Assembly: GCA_024758765.1 (NCBI GenBank)
Contig: CP101406.1
Span: 62,001-126,000, forward strand
Length of the DNA stretch: 64,000 nucleotides
Source: Mycobacterium sp. SVM_VP21
Lineage (GTDB): Bacteria > Actinomycetota > Actinomycetes > Mycobacteriales > Mycobacteriaceae
Direction of reading: 5' to 3'
In this document: positions 9,365-17,954 of the stretch, piece by piece
Layout of the letters: every line of letters begins with the position of its first letter
Numbering within the stretch: position 1 is the first letter of the stretch
Notes under the pieces: model-generated
What the model saw: the letters and a program-made list of their open reading frames with translations, nothing else
Told to the model about the DNA's origin: nothing
Databases searched by the model: none
Position numbers and translations under genes: made by a program

Positions 9365-9988
9365 ATGACGGCTACGGATCATGTCCGGCTTCGGACACCA
9401 ACTGTGGCGGACGGCCGTGCCCTATGGCAGATGGCGGTCGACAGCGCCACTCTCGACGTCAATTCGCCTTACGCCTATCTGCTTTGGTGCCGCGATTTCG
9501 CCTCTACCTCGGTAGTTGCCGAGGTAGACGGAGGGCCCGGCGGTTCAGCGAGGCTCGACGCAGGAGAGGCGAAACTGGGACCGCCGCATAAACTCGGCGG
9601 TTCAGCGAGGCTCGACGCAGGAGAGGCGAAACTGGGACCGCCGCATGAACTCGGCGGCTTCGTCACCGGCTATCGGCGTCCCGAGCAGCCGCAGACCCTG
9701 ATGGTCTGGCAAGTGGCGGTCAACGCCGCCCACCGGGGAGCCGGCCTGGCCGGCCGGATGCTCGATCACCTGGCGACCGCGCAGGTCACTCAGGGTGTTA
9801 CGCATCTTGAGACCTCGATCACACCGGACAACGACGCCAGCCGACGGCTCTTCAGCGCCTTCGCCCGCCGATGGGACGCGCCACTGGAGTGTTCCGTGCT
9901 GTTCGGAGCGGACTTGTTCGCCGAATCTCATCTGGCAGAGGAACTGTTTCGCATCGGACCGCTTCGGGTACACCCACGTCGCCAGTGA
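9365..9988 (+). CDS. ectA: L-2,4-diaminobutyrate N-acetyltransferase with a tandem-repeat insertion
   Basis: EctA acetylates 2,4-diaminobutyrate, the second step of ectoine synthesis. The GNAT fold is recognisable: TLDVNSPYAYLLWCRDF, then FVTGYR, then VWQVAVNAAHRGAGLAGRML for acetyl-CoA binding. At 207 aa it is about 40 residues longer than usual. The excess is two in-frame 19-residue repeats (about residues 60-97) placed between AEVDGG and the FVTGYR strand. The ATG is the first codon of the conserved region. EctA lies 26 bp after the MFS gene and 188 bp before ectB. Confidence 0.9.
   Translation: MTATDHVRLRTPTVADGRALWQMAVDSATLDVNSPYAYLLWCRDFASTSVVAEVDGGPGGSARLDAGEAKLGPPHKLGGSARLDAGEAKLGPPHELGGFVTGYRRPEQPQTLMVWQVAVNAAHRGAGLAGRMLDHLATAQVTQGVTHLETSITPDNDASRRLFSAFARRWDAPLECSVLFGADLFAESHLAEELFRIGPLRVHPRRQ
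9541..9654. repeat. Two tandem copies of a 57-bp in-frame repeat inside ectA
   Basis: Copies occupy 9541-9597 and 9598-9654 and differ at one base (ATAAACTC versus ATGAACTC, Lys to Glu). Each encodes SARLDAGEAKLGPPHELGG or its Lys variant. The length is a multiple of three, so the frame is kept. The insertion falls at a beta-turn of the GNAT fold. Confidence 0.95.
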
Positions 9989-10176
9989 CGGCGTGGCAAG
10001 GTTGAGATCACGAAATGGTCTCGGTAAGGTCACGGGCGCGCAAACGTGAGCCCCGACAGACCTAGTGCGGGGGCATACGAGCGGGGTGGTGGGTCGAGCC
10101 GAGATCACCCGCGGCACGAGTTTGATGTCGACCTGTCGTTCCGTTCCGTTGTATGTGACCGACGGACGGAGGAACT

Positions 10177-11454
10177 ATGACGATTTTCGAAACCCTGGAA
10201 TCCGAAGTACGAAGTTATTGCCGGTCGTGGCCGGTGACGTTCGACCGGGCCAGCGGCTCCCGGATGTGGGACGTCAACGGCAAGGAATACCTGGACTTCT
10301 TTGCCGGCGCCGGAGCGCTCAACTACGGCCACAACCACCCCGATCTGAGGGCGCCGCTGCTGGAGTACCTGAGCTCGGATCGAGTGGTGCACAGCCTCGA
10401 CATGAACACCGTCGCGAAGGCCGAGTTCTTGGAGCGCTTCAGCGACGTGATTCTCAAGCCTCGCGGACTCGACTACAAGGTGCAGTTTCCGGGCCCCACC
10501 GGGACCAACGCGGTGGAATCGGCGCTGAAACTGGTGCGCAAGGTCACCGGACGCGAGAGCATCATCAGCTTTACCAACGCTTTTCACGGCATGACGCTGG
10601 GTTCGCTGAGTGTCACCGGCAACTCGATGAAGCGCGGCGGTGCCGGGATTCCGCTGGTGCACGCCACCCCGATGCCTTATGACAACTACCTTCACGGCGC
10701 TACCCCCGACTTCATCTGGTTCGAGCGACTGCTGCAGGACAGCGGCAGCGGCCTGAACGACCCGGCAGGGGTGATCGTCGAGACTGTTCAGGGCGAAGGC
10801 GGAATCAATGTGGCCCGCCTGGAATGGTTGCGCGGCCTATCCGACCTGTGCAAGCGCCACAACCTGCTGCTGATCGTCGATGACGTCCAGATGGGCTGTG
10901 GGCGCACCGGGCCGTTCTTCAGCTTCGAGGCGGCTGGCATCGTTCCCGACATTGTCTGCCTGTCCAAGTCGATCAGCGGGTACGGGCTCCCGATGGCATT
11001 GACGCTGCTCAAGCCCGAACTGGACGTGTGGGAGCCGGGCGAGCACAACGGCACATTCCGCGGCCAGAACCCGTCGTTCGTGACCGCCGCTGCCGCGCTG
11101 AACTTCTGGACCGACAACCGCCTGGAGAAGTCCGTTTTGCGTAAGGGCGAACTGATCGAACAGGCGCTGACCGAAGTGGTGGACCCGATTCCCGGCGTCA
11201 GCACCCGGGGCCGTGGGCTGATCCGCGGCGTGGCCTTCGAACGCCCCGAGCTGGCAGGAGCGGTATGCCGCGAAGCCTTCGAGCGAGGCCTGCTGCTGGA
11301 GACCTCTGGTCCTGAAAGCGAAGTCGTAAAACTGATGCCGCCCTTGGTCATTGACGATGACGACCTGGCCGAAGGTCTGATGATCGCCGCCAAGTCGATC
11401 GAAGCCGTCGCCGCCCGCGAACTCACCGCAACCACCTCAGGAGTCAGCCGATGA
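10177..11454 (+). CDS. ectB: L-2,4-diaminobutyrate:2-oxoglutarate transaminase
   Basis: This is a 425-aa class III PLP transaminase that makes 2,4-diaminobutyrate from aspartate semialdehyde and glutamate, the entry step to ectoine. The PLP lysine is K264 in [10 protein letters not shown], and the cofactor-binding aspartate lies in [10 protein letters not shown] (D235-D236). [13 protein letters not shown] is the phosphate-binding loop. A GGAGG precedes the ATG by 5 bases. A 188-bp gap after ectA may hold its own promoter. It overlaps ectC by 4 nt. Confidence 0.95.
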   Translation: MTIFETLESEVRSYCRSWPVTFDRASGSRMWDVNGKEYLDFFAGAGALNYGHNHPDLRAPLLEYLSSDRVVHSLDMNTVAKAEFLERFSDVILKPRGLDYKVQFPGPTGTNAVESALKLVRKVTGRESIISFTNAFHGMTLGSLSVTGNSMKRGGAGIPLVHATPMPYDNYLHGATPDFIWFERLLQDSGSGLNDPAGVIVETVQGEGGINVARLEWLRGLSDLCKRHNLLLIVDDVQMGCGRTGPFFSFEAAGIVPDIVCLSKSISGYGLPMALTLLKPELDVWEPGEHNGTFRGQNPSFVTAAAALNFWTDNRLEKSVLRKGELIEQALTEVVDPIPGVSTRGRGLIRGVAFERPELAGAVCREAFERGLLLETSGPESEVVKLMPPLVIDDDDLAEGLMIAAKSIEAVAARELTATTSGVSR

Positions 11455-11858
11455 TCGTCCGTACCCTCGCCGAGATCAAGGGCACAGACCGCGACGTCCA
11501 GTCCAAGACGTGGAACAGCCAGCGGCTGTTGCTGGCCCGCGACGGACAGCGGTTCTCGATGCACGAGACGTGCCTGTACGCAGGAACTGAAACGTCGATG
11601 TGGTACGCCAACCACGTTGAGGCGGTGTACTGCGTCGGCGGCGAAGGCGAGCTGATCAACGACGAAACCGGCGAGGTGCACCCGCTGCACGACGGCACGC
11701 TGTACCTGCTCGACGGCCACGAGCACCACCGGGTCATCGCCCACACCGACCTGCGCATGGTGTGCGTGTTCGACCCGCCGGTCACCGGTCAGGAGGTGCA
11801 CGACGACACCGGCGCGTATCCCCTGCTCACTGAACAACCACAGGAGACCGCATCGTGA
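11451..11858 (+). CDS. ectC: Ectoine synthase
   Basis: This is a 135-aa single-domain cupin that closes N-gamma-acetyl-diaminobutyrate to ectoine. The conserved EctC segments are [26 protein letters not shown]-like [24 protein letters not shown], and [12 protein letters not shown], with metal-binding E and H residues. It is in 4-nt overlaps with ectB upstream and ectD downstream, so translation is coupled. Its length is normal. Confidence 0.95.
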   Translation: MIVRTLAEIKGTDRDVQSKTWNSQRLLLARDGQRFSMHETCLYAGTETSMWYANHVEAVYCVGGEGELINDETGEVHPLHDGTLYLLDGHEHHRVIAHTDLRMVCVFDPPVTGQEVHDDTGAYPLLTEQPQETAS

Positions 11859-12757
11859 CTCCTCCTCTGGCCGAAACCCTCACCGACCGCTACCCCACGC
11901 GCAATAACGTCACGATCGGTATCGAACCCCGGCACGACCCGGTGGTCTGGACTGCCGAAGTCAACGGCGGCCCGTTGAGCCCGGACCGTGTCGCGCAGTT
12001 CGACGCCGACGGATTTCTGGCCGTCCAAACCCTGGTGGACACCGACGTGGTGGAGGACCTGCGTGACGAACTGGACCGCCTGCGGGCGGACGCCGCGCTG
12101 GCCGCCGACGAGCGTTCGATCTGCGAGCGCGACAGCGGCCAGATCCGGTCCATCTTCGAGGTGCACCGGATCAGCCCGGCGTTCGCTGCGCTGGTCGCCG
12201 ACCCGCGCCTGGTAGGACCGGCCCGTCAGTTGCTCGGATCCGATGTCTACGTGCACCAGAGCCGGGTCAACTTCAAGCCGGGATTCAATGGCCGAGAGTT
12301 CTACTGGCACTCCGATTTCGAGACCTGGCACGCCGAAGACGGCATGCCCACCCCGCGCGCGGTCAGCGTCTCGGTGGCCCTGACCGAGAACCTGGACAGC
12401 AACGGATCGCTGATGATCATGCCCGGCTCGCACCGTTGGTTCGTGTCTTGCCCGGGCCAGACCCCGCCGGATCACTACCGCTCGTCGCTCAAGCAGCAGG
12501 AGATCGGCACGCCCGACGACGCGAGCCTGACCTGGTTGGCCGATCAGCACGGGATTCGTCAGATCACCGGCCCGGCCGGGTCCGCGGTGTTCTTCGACAG
12601 CAACTGCATGCACGGCTCGAGCAGCAACATCACGCCGTATGCGCGCTCGAACGTCTTCATTGTCTACAACAGCGTGGAGAACGCTCTGGTGGAGCCGTTC
12701 GGCGCTGCCGTTCCGCGACCGACATTCATCGCCAGCCGCGTCTTCGACCCGGTCTAG
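11855..12757 (+). CDS. ectD: Ectoine 5-hydroxylase
   Basis: This is a 300-aa Fe(II)/2-oxoglutarate dioxygenase that converts ectoine to 5-hydroxyectoine. The family signature [17 protein letters not shown] is intact, giving iron ligands H152, D154 and H253, with R264 as the likely 2-oxoglutarate-binding residue. The GTG start overlaps ectC by 4 nt. Together the genes predict production of both ectoine and hydroxyectoine as osmo- and heat-protectants. Confidence 0.95.
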   Translation: MTPPLAETLTDRYPTRNNVTIGIEPRHDPVVWTAEVNGGPLSPDRVAQFDADGFLAVQTLVDTDVVEDLRDELDRLRADAALAADERSICERDSGQIRSIFEVHRISPAFAALVADPRLVGPARQLLGSDVYVHQSRVNFKPGFNGREFYWHSDFETWHAEDGMPTPRAVSVSVALTENLDSNGSLMIMPGSHRWFVSCPGQTPPDHYRSSLKQQEIGTPDDASLTWLADQHGIRQITGPAGSAVFFDSNCMHGSSSNITPYARSNVFIVYNSVENALVEPFGAAVPRPTFIASRVFDPV

Positions 12758-12784
12758 ACCCGGCCGGGAAGGAAAGGGAATGCT

Positions 12785-13276
12785 GTGGCACGTTTCCTGT
12801 CCATCACGCTGACCGGACGAGGGGTGTCTTGCCGGGCGCGACTGCTCGACGAGCAGGCGCCCCTGACCTGCGCGGTGGTCTGGGAGGCGTTACCCGTCGC
12901 AGGCCAGGCCTTTCACGGCAAGTACGCCCGCAACGAGGTCTACACGCTGTTGCCGCCGTTGGGCACACCGGGCCGGGAGAACACCACGGTCACGCCGATC
13001 CCCGGCGACGTCTGCTTCTTCGACTTCGACGCCGGTGACATCGGAAACCCCGCCTACGGCTATGACAAGGACGGCCAAGCGAATTCACCGCTGGGCGCCA
13101 CCGACTTGGCGATCTTCTACGGCCGCAACAACCTGCTGATCAACGGCGATGTCGGGTGGGTGCCCGGCAATGTTTTCGCCACGATCGAGGACGGCCTGAC
13201 CGAGATGGCCGCCGCATGCAACGACTTGTGGATGGCCGGCGCGGTCGGCGAACAATTGGCCTTCACAAGGGCTTGA
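12785..13276 (+). CDS. DUF3830 family protein
   Basis: This is a 163-aa protein resembling the DUF3830 family, which has a cyclophilin-like fold and no established enzymatic role. Visible segments are CRARLLDEQAPLTCAVVWEALPV and the Asn-rich ATDLAIFYGRNNLLIN. The GTG start follows a GGAAAGGG by a few bases, 27 bp after ectD, so it is probably the last gene of the ect transcript. DUF3830 genes often accompany Asp/Glu-racemase-type and amidase genes, and both lie next to it here. No signal peptide or membrane segment is seen. Confidence 0.75.
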   Translation: MARFLSITLTGRGVSCRARLLDEQAPLTCAVVWEALPVAGQAFHGKYARNEVYTLLPPLGTPGRENTTVTPIPGDVCFFDFDAGDIGNPAYGYDKDGQANSPLGATDLAIFYGRNNLLINGDVGWVPGNVFATIEDGLTEMAAACNDLWMAGAVGEQLAFTRA

Positions 13277-13280
13277 TCGC

Positions 13281-13338
13281 CGAGCAGACGCAAAATCGTC
13301 CAAAACAGGCGAGTTTTGCGGGATTTTGCGTCTGCTCG
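13281..13338. terminator. Long-armed palindrome between DUF3830 and amidase genes
   Basis: Perfect 17-bp arms (CGAGCAGACGCAAAATC and its complement) are separated by 24 nt, and lie between convergent genes whose stops are at 13276 and 13342. It belongs to a family of related palindromes found downstream of genes elsewhere in the window. Confidence 0.75.
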
Positions 13339-13341
13339 CCG

Positions 13342-14715
13342 TCAGGAGCCCAGCACCCGCTCGGCGAACAGACCGGCCGCCAACACCAGATCGTCGCTGT
13401 GCCGGGGCCCGACGATCTGCATGCCGATCGGCAACCCCTCCGATGTGGTGCCGATCGGGATGCTCAGCGCCGGCTGTTGAGTCATGTTGAACGGGTAGGT
13501 GAAAGGCGTCCACTGCGCCCACCACCGCATATCGGATTCGACCGGCACGTCGTGGCCGGCGGTGAAGGCCGCAATCGGCAGGGTCGGCGTGATCAGCAGG
13601 TTGTGCCGTTCGTGGAAGCGCCCCATGGCCACTCCCAGATCCACACTGACCTGGCGGGCCGCCAGATAGTCGACGCCGGACACCGCCGTCCCCCGATCCC
13701 ACATGTCCGCCAGCCCGGGGTCGACGAGCCCGCGGTCGCTTTCCCGGCCACGCAGGCTGCCCGCCGCCCCGGTTGCCCACAGCACCTCGAACGCGTCGAT
13801 CGGATCGGCGAAGCCGGGATCGGCCGCCAAGACGTTCAATCCCGCGTCGGCCAGCGCCTTTACCGCCTCGGCCACCGCGGATTCGATCTGCGGGTCGACG
13901 TCGACATATCCCAGAGTCGGCGAATACGCGACGTCGAGACCGACCACGTCGCGCCGGACCTCGCCGCGGTAGGTCGTCAAAGTCGCCGGCAACGATGTGG
14001 GGTCACGAAAGTCCGGCAGCGCGATGATGTCCATCAGCACCGCAGCGTCTTCGACGGTCCGGGTTATCGGGCCGGCGTGCGCCAGCGGCCCGAACGGGCT
14101 GATCGGATACATCGGCACTCGGCCATGAGTGGGCTTGAAGCCGACCACACCGCAGAAGCTTGCGGGAATCCGGATACTGCCACCACCGTCGGTGCCGATA
14201 GCCAAGGGCACCATTCCGGCGGCGACCGCGGCGGCGCTGCCGCCCGAGGAGCCACCCGCGGTGCGACTGGTGTCAACGGGGTTGCGGGTGATGCCGGTGC
14301 GCGGGCTGTCGGTGACGCCTTTCCACGCCAGTTCCGGGGTGGTCGTCTTACCGAGCAGCACCATGCCGTCGTCGCGGATCTTGTCCACCGCCGGGCTGTC
14401 GTCGGGCCACGGCCCCGCCGCGTCGGCAAGCAGCGATCCCCGCAAAGTCGGCCAACCGGCCGTATGAAAGACGTCTTTGATCGCGATCGGCACCCCGTCG
14501 AGCAGGCCCTTGGTGTAGTTGCCACCCCAGCGGACTTCGGACTTACGGGCCTCCGACAGCGCAGTCTCTTCGTCGACCAGGCAGAAGGCGTTGACCTCGC
14601 CGTCGCGTTCACTGATGGCCGCGATCGCGGCCGCGGTGGCTTCCACCGGGGAAAGCTCGCCGGAGGTATAGGCGGCAACCAGTTGCAGGGCGGTCAGTTC
14701 GGTCGGCTCGGTCAT
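13342..14715 (-). CDS. Amidase-signature hydrolase
   Basis: This is a 457-aa amidase-signature enzyme. The Ser-cisSer-Lys triad is present: K80 in GVPIAIKDVF, the Ser pair in GGSSGGS (156-157) and S180 in TDGGGSIR. Substrates of this family range from simple amides to allophanate and acyl-amino acids, so the substrate cannot be read from sequence. The start at 14715 (MTEPTELTAL) has GAGGGG at good spacing. It is 10 bp downstream of a 2-hydroxyacid dehydrogenase gene, and the two form a divergent unit with two racemase-like genes. It is distinct from gatA later in the window. Confidence 0.82.
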   Translation of the reverse strand: MTEPTELTALQLVAAYTSGELSPVEATAAAIAAISERDGEVNAFCLVDEETALSEARKSEVRWGGNYTKGLLDGVPIAIKDVFHTAGWPTLRGSLLADAAGPWPDDSPAVDKIRDDGMVLLGKTTTPELAWKGVTDSPRTGITRNPVDTSRTAGGSSGGSAAAVAAGMVPLAIGTDGGGSIRIPASFCGVVGFKPTHGRVPMYPISPFGPLAHAGPITRTVEDAAVLMDIIALPDFRDPTSLPATLTTYRGEVRRDVVGLDVAYSPTLGYVDVDPQIESAVAEAVKALADAGLNVLAADPGFADPIDAFEVLWATGAAGSLRGRESDRGLVDPGLADMWDRGTAVSGVDYLAARQVSVDLGVAMGRFHERHNLLITPTLPIAAFTAGHDVPVESDMRWWAQWTPFTYPFNMTQQPALSIPIGTTSEGLPIGMQIVGPRHSDDLVLAAGLFAERVLGS

Positions 14716-14725
14716 CTCAGCCCCC

Positions 14726-15694
14726 TCAGCCAGTTCCACTGGATGCGTACCGGGTCATCTGCTTGTCAACGACGTTGTGCAGTGGCTGCCCAGCGACATA
14801 TCGCCTGAAGTTGGCGATGAACTGTTGCTGCAACAGATTCCGCCAACCCCGGATGTCACCGCTGTTATGCGGCGTCAGGCTGACGTTGGGCGCACTCCAC
14901 AGCGGATGATCGGCCGGAAGCGGCTCTGGGTCGACGACATCGAGGGCCGCGCCCGCAATGACGCCGGACTGCAGCGCCGCCACCAGAGCGCCGGTGTCCA
15001 CCAGCTCGCCACGCCCCACGTTGATCAGTCGCGCAGTCGGCCGCATCGCGTCAAGAACGCCGGCATCGACCATGCTCCGGGTCTGCGGTGTCAATGGCGC
15101 GGCCAGCACCACATAGTCGGCATCGGCGACTGCGGCGAGCACGTCGGTGGTGATCGAGCCGAAGTCGGGATCCTCGCGGGCACAGCGGCCGACGCCTTGC
15201 ACCGACATACCAACGGCCCGCAGCAACCGGGCGGTAGCCCGCCCGACAGGCCCCGGCCCGACGATCGTGACCGAGGCACCGGCAATCGGCTCGCTGTCGA
15301 AGTGCTCCCACCGGTGGGCACGCTGAGCTTCCCCGGAGCGCCGGAAGTCCTTGGCGAAGGCCAGGATCTGCCCCAGCACATACTCGGCAATGGGTTCCTC
15401 GAAGATGCCGCGCGAATTGGTGACCACGACATCGCTGTCGATCATCCCAGGGAACAGCACGGCGTCCACACCGATCGCGGCGACTTGGACCCAGCGCAAC
15501 GCCTCGGCAGAAGGCCACACCGATTCCAGTGCAGGAGAAGAGAAGTCATATAAGAACAGCACGTCGGCACCGACAATCCCGTCGGCCAGCCGCGACGACG
15601 GAACCATGCGCAGCTCCGCGTCTGCGCTGATCGAATCGAGTTGGGCGGGAACCGACTCACCGTGCTGGACGGTCACCACCGGCCGCGCGTCCAC
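14726..15694 (-). CDS. D-isomer-specific 2-hydroxyacid dehydrogenase
   Basis: This is a 322-aa NAD(P)-dependent 2-hydroxyacid dehydrogenase. The Rossmann motif VGPGPVGRATARLL, the catalytic Arg in NVGRGELVDTGAL and the catalytic His in LTPHNSGD are all present. The open frame continues to 15985, but that part would overlap the divergent racemase gene and has no family similarity. A GTG at 15694 (MDARPVVTVQHGE) gives the usual length, though the exact start is uncertain. It sits next to amidase and racemase genes and probably reduces or oxidises a 2-oxo/2-hydroxy acid in the same pathway. Confidence 0.78.
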   Translation of the reverse strand: MDARPVVTVQHGESVPAQLDSISADAELRMVPSSRLADGIVGADVLFLYDFSSPALESVWPSAEALRWVQVAAIGVDAVLFPGMIDSDVVVTNSRGIFEEPIAEYVLGQILAFAKDFRRSGEAQRAHRWEHFDSEPIAGASVTIVGPGPVGRATARLLRAVGMSVQGVGRCAREDPDFGSITTDVLAAVADADYVVLAAPLTPQTRSMVDAGVLDAMRPTARLINVGRGELVDTGALVAALQSGVIAGAALDVVDPEPLPADHPLWSAPNVSLTPHNSGDIRGWRNLLQQQFIANFRRYVAGQPLHNVVDKQMTRYASSGTG

Positions 15695-15763
15695 ATTGAC
15701 ACCGTAAAAACAGATCGTATGATTGTCAACAATCCAGGGCTGGCCTGGGGGTGGAACGTCGGT

Positions 15764-16543
15764 ATGGGGAAACCCATGGATCTGTCCCAGTTTCCGGAGT
15801 TGCCGGACTTCGACGGGCCGGTCGATCAACGCGGTGTCGGCATCATCGCGCCGTTCGATCTGGCTATCGAACGCGAACTGTGGCGCTGGATCCCCGCCGA
15901 GGTGACGCTGCACCTGGCCCGCACTCACTACGAACCGGTCCCGGTCAGCCGGGCCATGGCGGAGCTGGTTTCTGACACCAACCACCTACAGGCGGCGACC
16001 CGAGACGTTCTACACGTCGAACCGGAAGTGGTTGCCTATCTGTGCTCGTCGGGCAGCTTCATCCACGGCGTCGAGTATGAGAAGACCTTGGTCTCTGCGA
16101 TCGAAGCCGCCGGCGCCAAGATGGCGGTCACCACGTCGGGAGCACTGGCCGAAGCGATTATCGCGCTGGATATCGCACGGATCAGCGTGCTGACCCCCTA
16201 CGACGAGGAGCTGACCGACCTGCTGCGCGTGTTCTTGAATCAGCTCGGGGTGTCTGTGCTGCACTCGGATCACCTGGGACTGGGCGGGGGCATCTGGAAA
16301 GTCAACTACCGCACCGTGGCCGAACGGATCTTGGCTGCGGATCGCCCAGAGTCGCAGGCCGTCTTCGTCAGCTGCACCAACCTGCGTACCTACGACATCA
16401 TCGCGCCGCTAGAGCAGATGCTAGGCAAGCCGATCCTCACGGCCAACCAACTCACGATGTGGGCATGCCTGGGCCGGATGGACCTGCCGATGATGGGCCC
16501 AGGCCGATGGCTCCGCGACGTCTTCACCGGAGCCCCGCAATGA
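15764..16543 (+). CDS. Maleate isomerase / Asp-Glu racemase superfamily protein (two-Cys form)
   Basis: This is a 259-aa member of the superfamily that contains maleate cis-trans isomerase, arylmalonate decarboxylase and EutA of hydroxyectoine use. Both catalytic cysteines are present: C94 in YLCSSGSF and C204 in VSCTNLRTYD. In-frame ATGs at 15719, 15764 and 15776 are possible; GGGGGTGG lies 10-17 bases before the one chosen. It overlaps the next gene by 4 nt. Residue spacing fits a working isomerase or racemase, but the substrate is not determinable. Confidence 0.75.
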   Translation: MGKPMDLSQFPELPDFDGPVDQRGVGIIAPFDLAIERELWRWIPAEVTLHLARTHYEPVPVSRAMAELVSDTNHLQAATRDVLHVEPEVVAYLCSSGSFIHGVEYEKTLVSAIEAAGAKMAVTTSGALAEAIIALDIARISVLTPYDEELTDLLRVFLNQLGVSVLHSDHLGLGGGIWKVNYRTVAERILAADRPESQAVFVSCTNLRTYDIIAPLEQMLGKPILTANQLTMWACLGRMDLPMMGPGRWLRDVFTGAPQ

Positions 16544-17262
16544 CCGCCGCGCAACCCACCGTCGGGTTCATCTATCCCGACCACGCCGCCGAGTCCGACT
16601 ACCCGCGCGCCGCCCGTCTGCTGGACGTGCACCTGCCCGTGGTGCACATCTACGGCACCGACCTGCATGCCCTACCAGAGCTGATGGATCTCGGCAGCCC
16701 AGACAAACTCGCCCGCGGTGCGGCATTGCTGGCACCGCAACGGCCCGCCGCGGTGATCTGGGCGTGCACATCGGGCAGCTTCGTGTTTGGACCTACGGGC
16801 GCGGCCGAGCAGGTCGAGCGGCTGGCAGCGGAAGCCGGTGTTCCCGCATCGAGCACCTCGTTCGCGTTCGTGCATGCGCTAGCCGCGCTCGGTTGCCGCC
16901 ACGTTGCGGTCGCGGCCAGCTATCCGCGCGACATCGCTCAGCTGTTCGTGGACTTCGTTGCCGCCCAGGGCGTCACCGTCGAAGCCATGGGCGATGCCGG
17001 CATCCCCACGGCCGCTCAGGTGGGCCGGTTGACGCCAAGTCAGGTCCGGGAGTTGGCGCTGCGCAATGATTCTCCCCGGGCAGACGCACTGTTGATTCCC
17101 GACACCGCCATGCACACCGTCGATCAGGTCGACGAACTCGAGGAACTGCTCGGCAAGCCGGTACTGACAGCCAATGTGGTGACGGTGTGGGAAGGTTTGC
17201 GCATCGCCGGGATCACCCGGCGGACCGCCGGGCTGGGCGCATTGTTCGAGGATGGGCGATGA
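16540..17262 (+). CDS. Maleate isomerase / Asp-Glu racemase superfamily protein (one-Cys form)
   Basis: This 240-aa paralogue of the preceding gene keeps the N-terminal cysteine (C76 in WACTSGSF). At the position of the second cysteine it has LIPDTAMHTVD (D188-T189) instead. Loss of one Cys in this superfamily changes chemistry; arylmalonate decarboxylase likewise has one Cys, but at the other site. The pair may form a heteromer or act on successive intermediates, which is inference. The ATG overlaps the upstream stop by 4 nt, and its own stop overlaps the GntR start by 4 nt. Confidence 0.75.
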   Translation: MTAAQPTVGFIYPDHAAESDYPRAARLLDVHLPVVHIYGTDLHALPELMDLGSPDKLARGAALLAPQRPAAVIWACTSGSFVFGPTGAAEQVERLAAEAGVPASSTSFAFVHALAALGCRHVAVAASYPRDIAQLFVDFVAAQGVTVEAMGDAGIPTAAQVGRLTPSQVRELALRNDSPRADALLIPDTAMHTVDQVDELEELLGKPVLTANVVTVWEGLRIAGITRRTAGLGALFEDGR

Positions 17263-17951
17263 CAATCTCACACGATGCCGGGTTCGAGCCACTGAGCCGG
17301 GCCTCGACGGCCGAGCTGATCGCCGAACGACTGCGGGAGGCGATCACCCGTGGCCGGCTGTTGCCGGGTCAGCAACTCGGCGAAGCGAGTCTGGCCGCGC
17401 AGTTTGCGGTGTCGCGTGGGCCGGTGCGTGAGGCGATGCAGCGGCTGGTGGCCGAAGGGTTGCTGCGTAGCGAACGCAACCGGGGCATCTTCGTCGTCGA
17501 GCTCACCGATGACGACGTCCGCGACGTGTATCAGGCCCGCAAAGCCATCGAACGCGCCGCGGTGATCGAAGTGCTCGGCGGTGACCCCCGCGGCGCGGCG
17601 GCGCGATTGCGTGGCCCGGTGGAGGCCCTGCGGGTGGCCGCCGCCCAAGGCGACGGCACCGCGGCGGCCGACGCCGACCAGGCGTTCCATGAGGTGCTGG
17701 TCGAGTGTGCCGGCAGTCCACGACTGCACCGCGCGATGCGGACCCTGCTTTCGGAAACTCGCATCCTGCTCGGCGAACTCGAAGAGGCCTACCCCGACCT
17801 GCGCGAACAAGTTGCCGAACATGTCGTGCTGCGCAAGGCGATCGGCGCCGGAGATGAAAACCTGGCGATTCGACTGATCGATGAGCACATGGACGATGCG
17901 GTACGTCGCCTCTTGGCGCGGCGGGCGCAGCTGCTCTTGGCCCCGTCGTAG
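17259..17951 (+). CDS. GntR-family (FadR/FCD type) transcriptional regulator
   Basis: This is a 230-aa regulator. The winged helix is at about residues 14-82, with the recognition segment FAVSRGPVREAMQRLVAEGLL and the wing RGIFV. An all-helical FCD ligand domain follows (VYQARKAIERAAV, then DADQAFHEVLVECAG and LIDEHMDDAVRRL with the usual metal-site His). It ends the racemase operon by 4-nt overlap and most likely controls that unit and the divergent dehydrogenase-amidase pair in response to a carboxylate. It is convergent with the IclR gene, with a 3-bp gap. Confidence 0.85.
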   Translation: MTISHDAGFEPLSRASTAELIAERLREAITRGRLLPGQQLGEASLAAQFAVSRGPVREAMQRLVAEGLLRSERNRGIFVVELTDDDVRDVYQARKAIERAAVIEVLGGDPRGAAARLRGPVEALRVAAAQGDGTAAADADQAFHEVLVECAGSPRLHRAMRTLLSETRILLGELEEAYPDLREQVAEHVVLRKAIGAGDENLAIRLIDEHMDDAVRRLLARRAQLLLAPS

Positions 17952-17954
17952 CGC

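Noticed and set aside
9541..9654. Possible CRISPR repeat pair
   Set aside because: The copies are directly adjacent with no spacer and are in frame within ectA.
13342..14715. Amidase as a second gatA
   Set aside because: A complete gatA exists at 50981-52462 next to gatC; this protein lacks GatA-specific segments and stands with catabolic genes.
15695..15985. N-terminal extension of the 2-hydroxyacid dehydrogenase
   Set aside because: It would overlap the divergent racemase gene by over 200 bp and lacks family similarity; an internal GTG gives the normal length.
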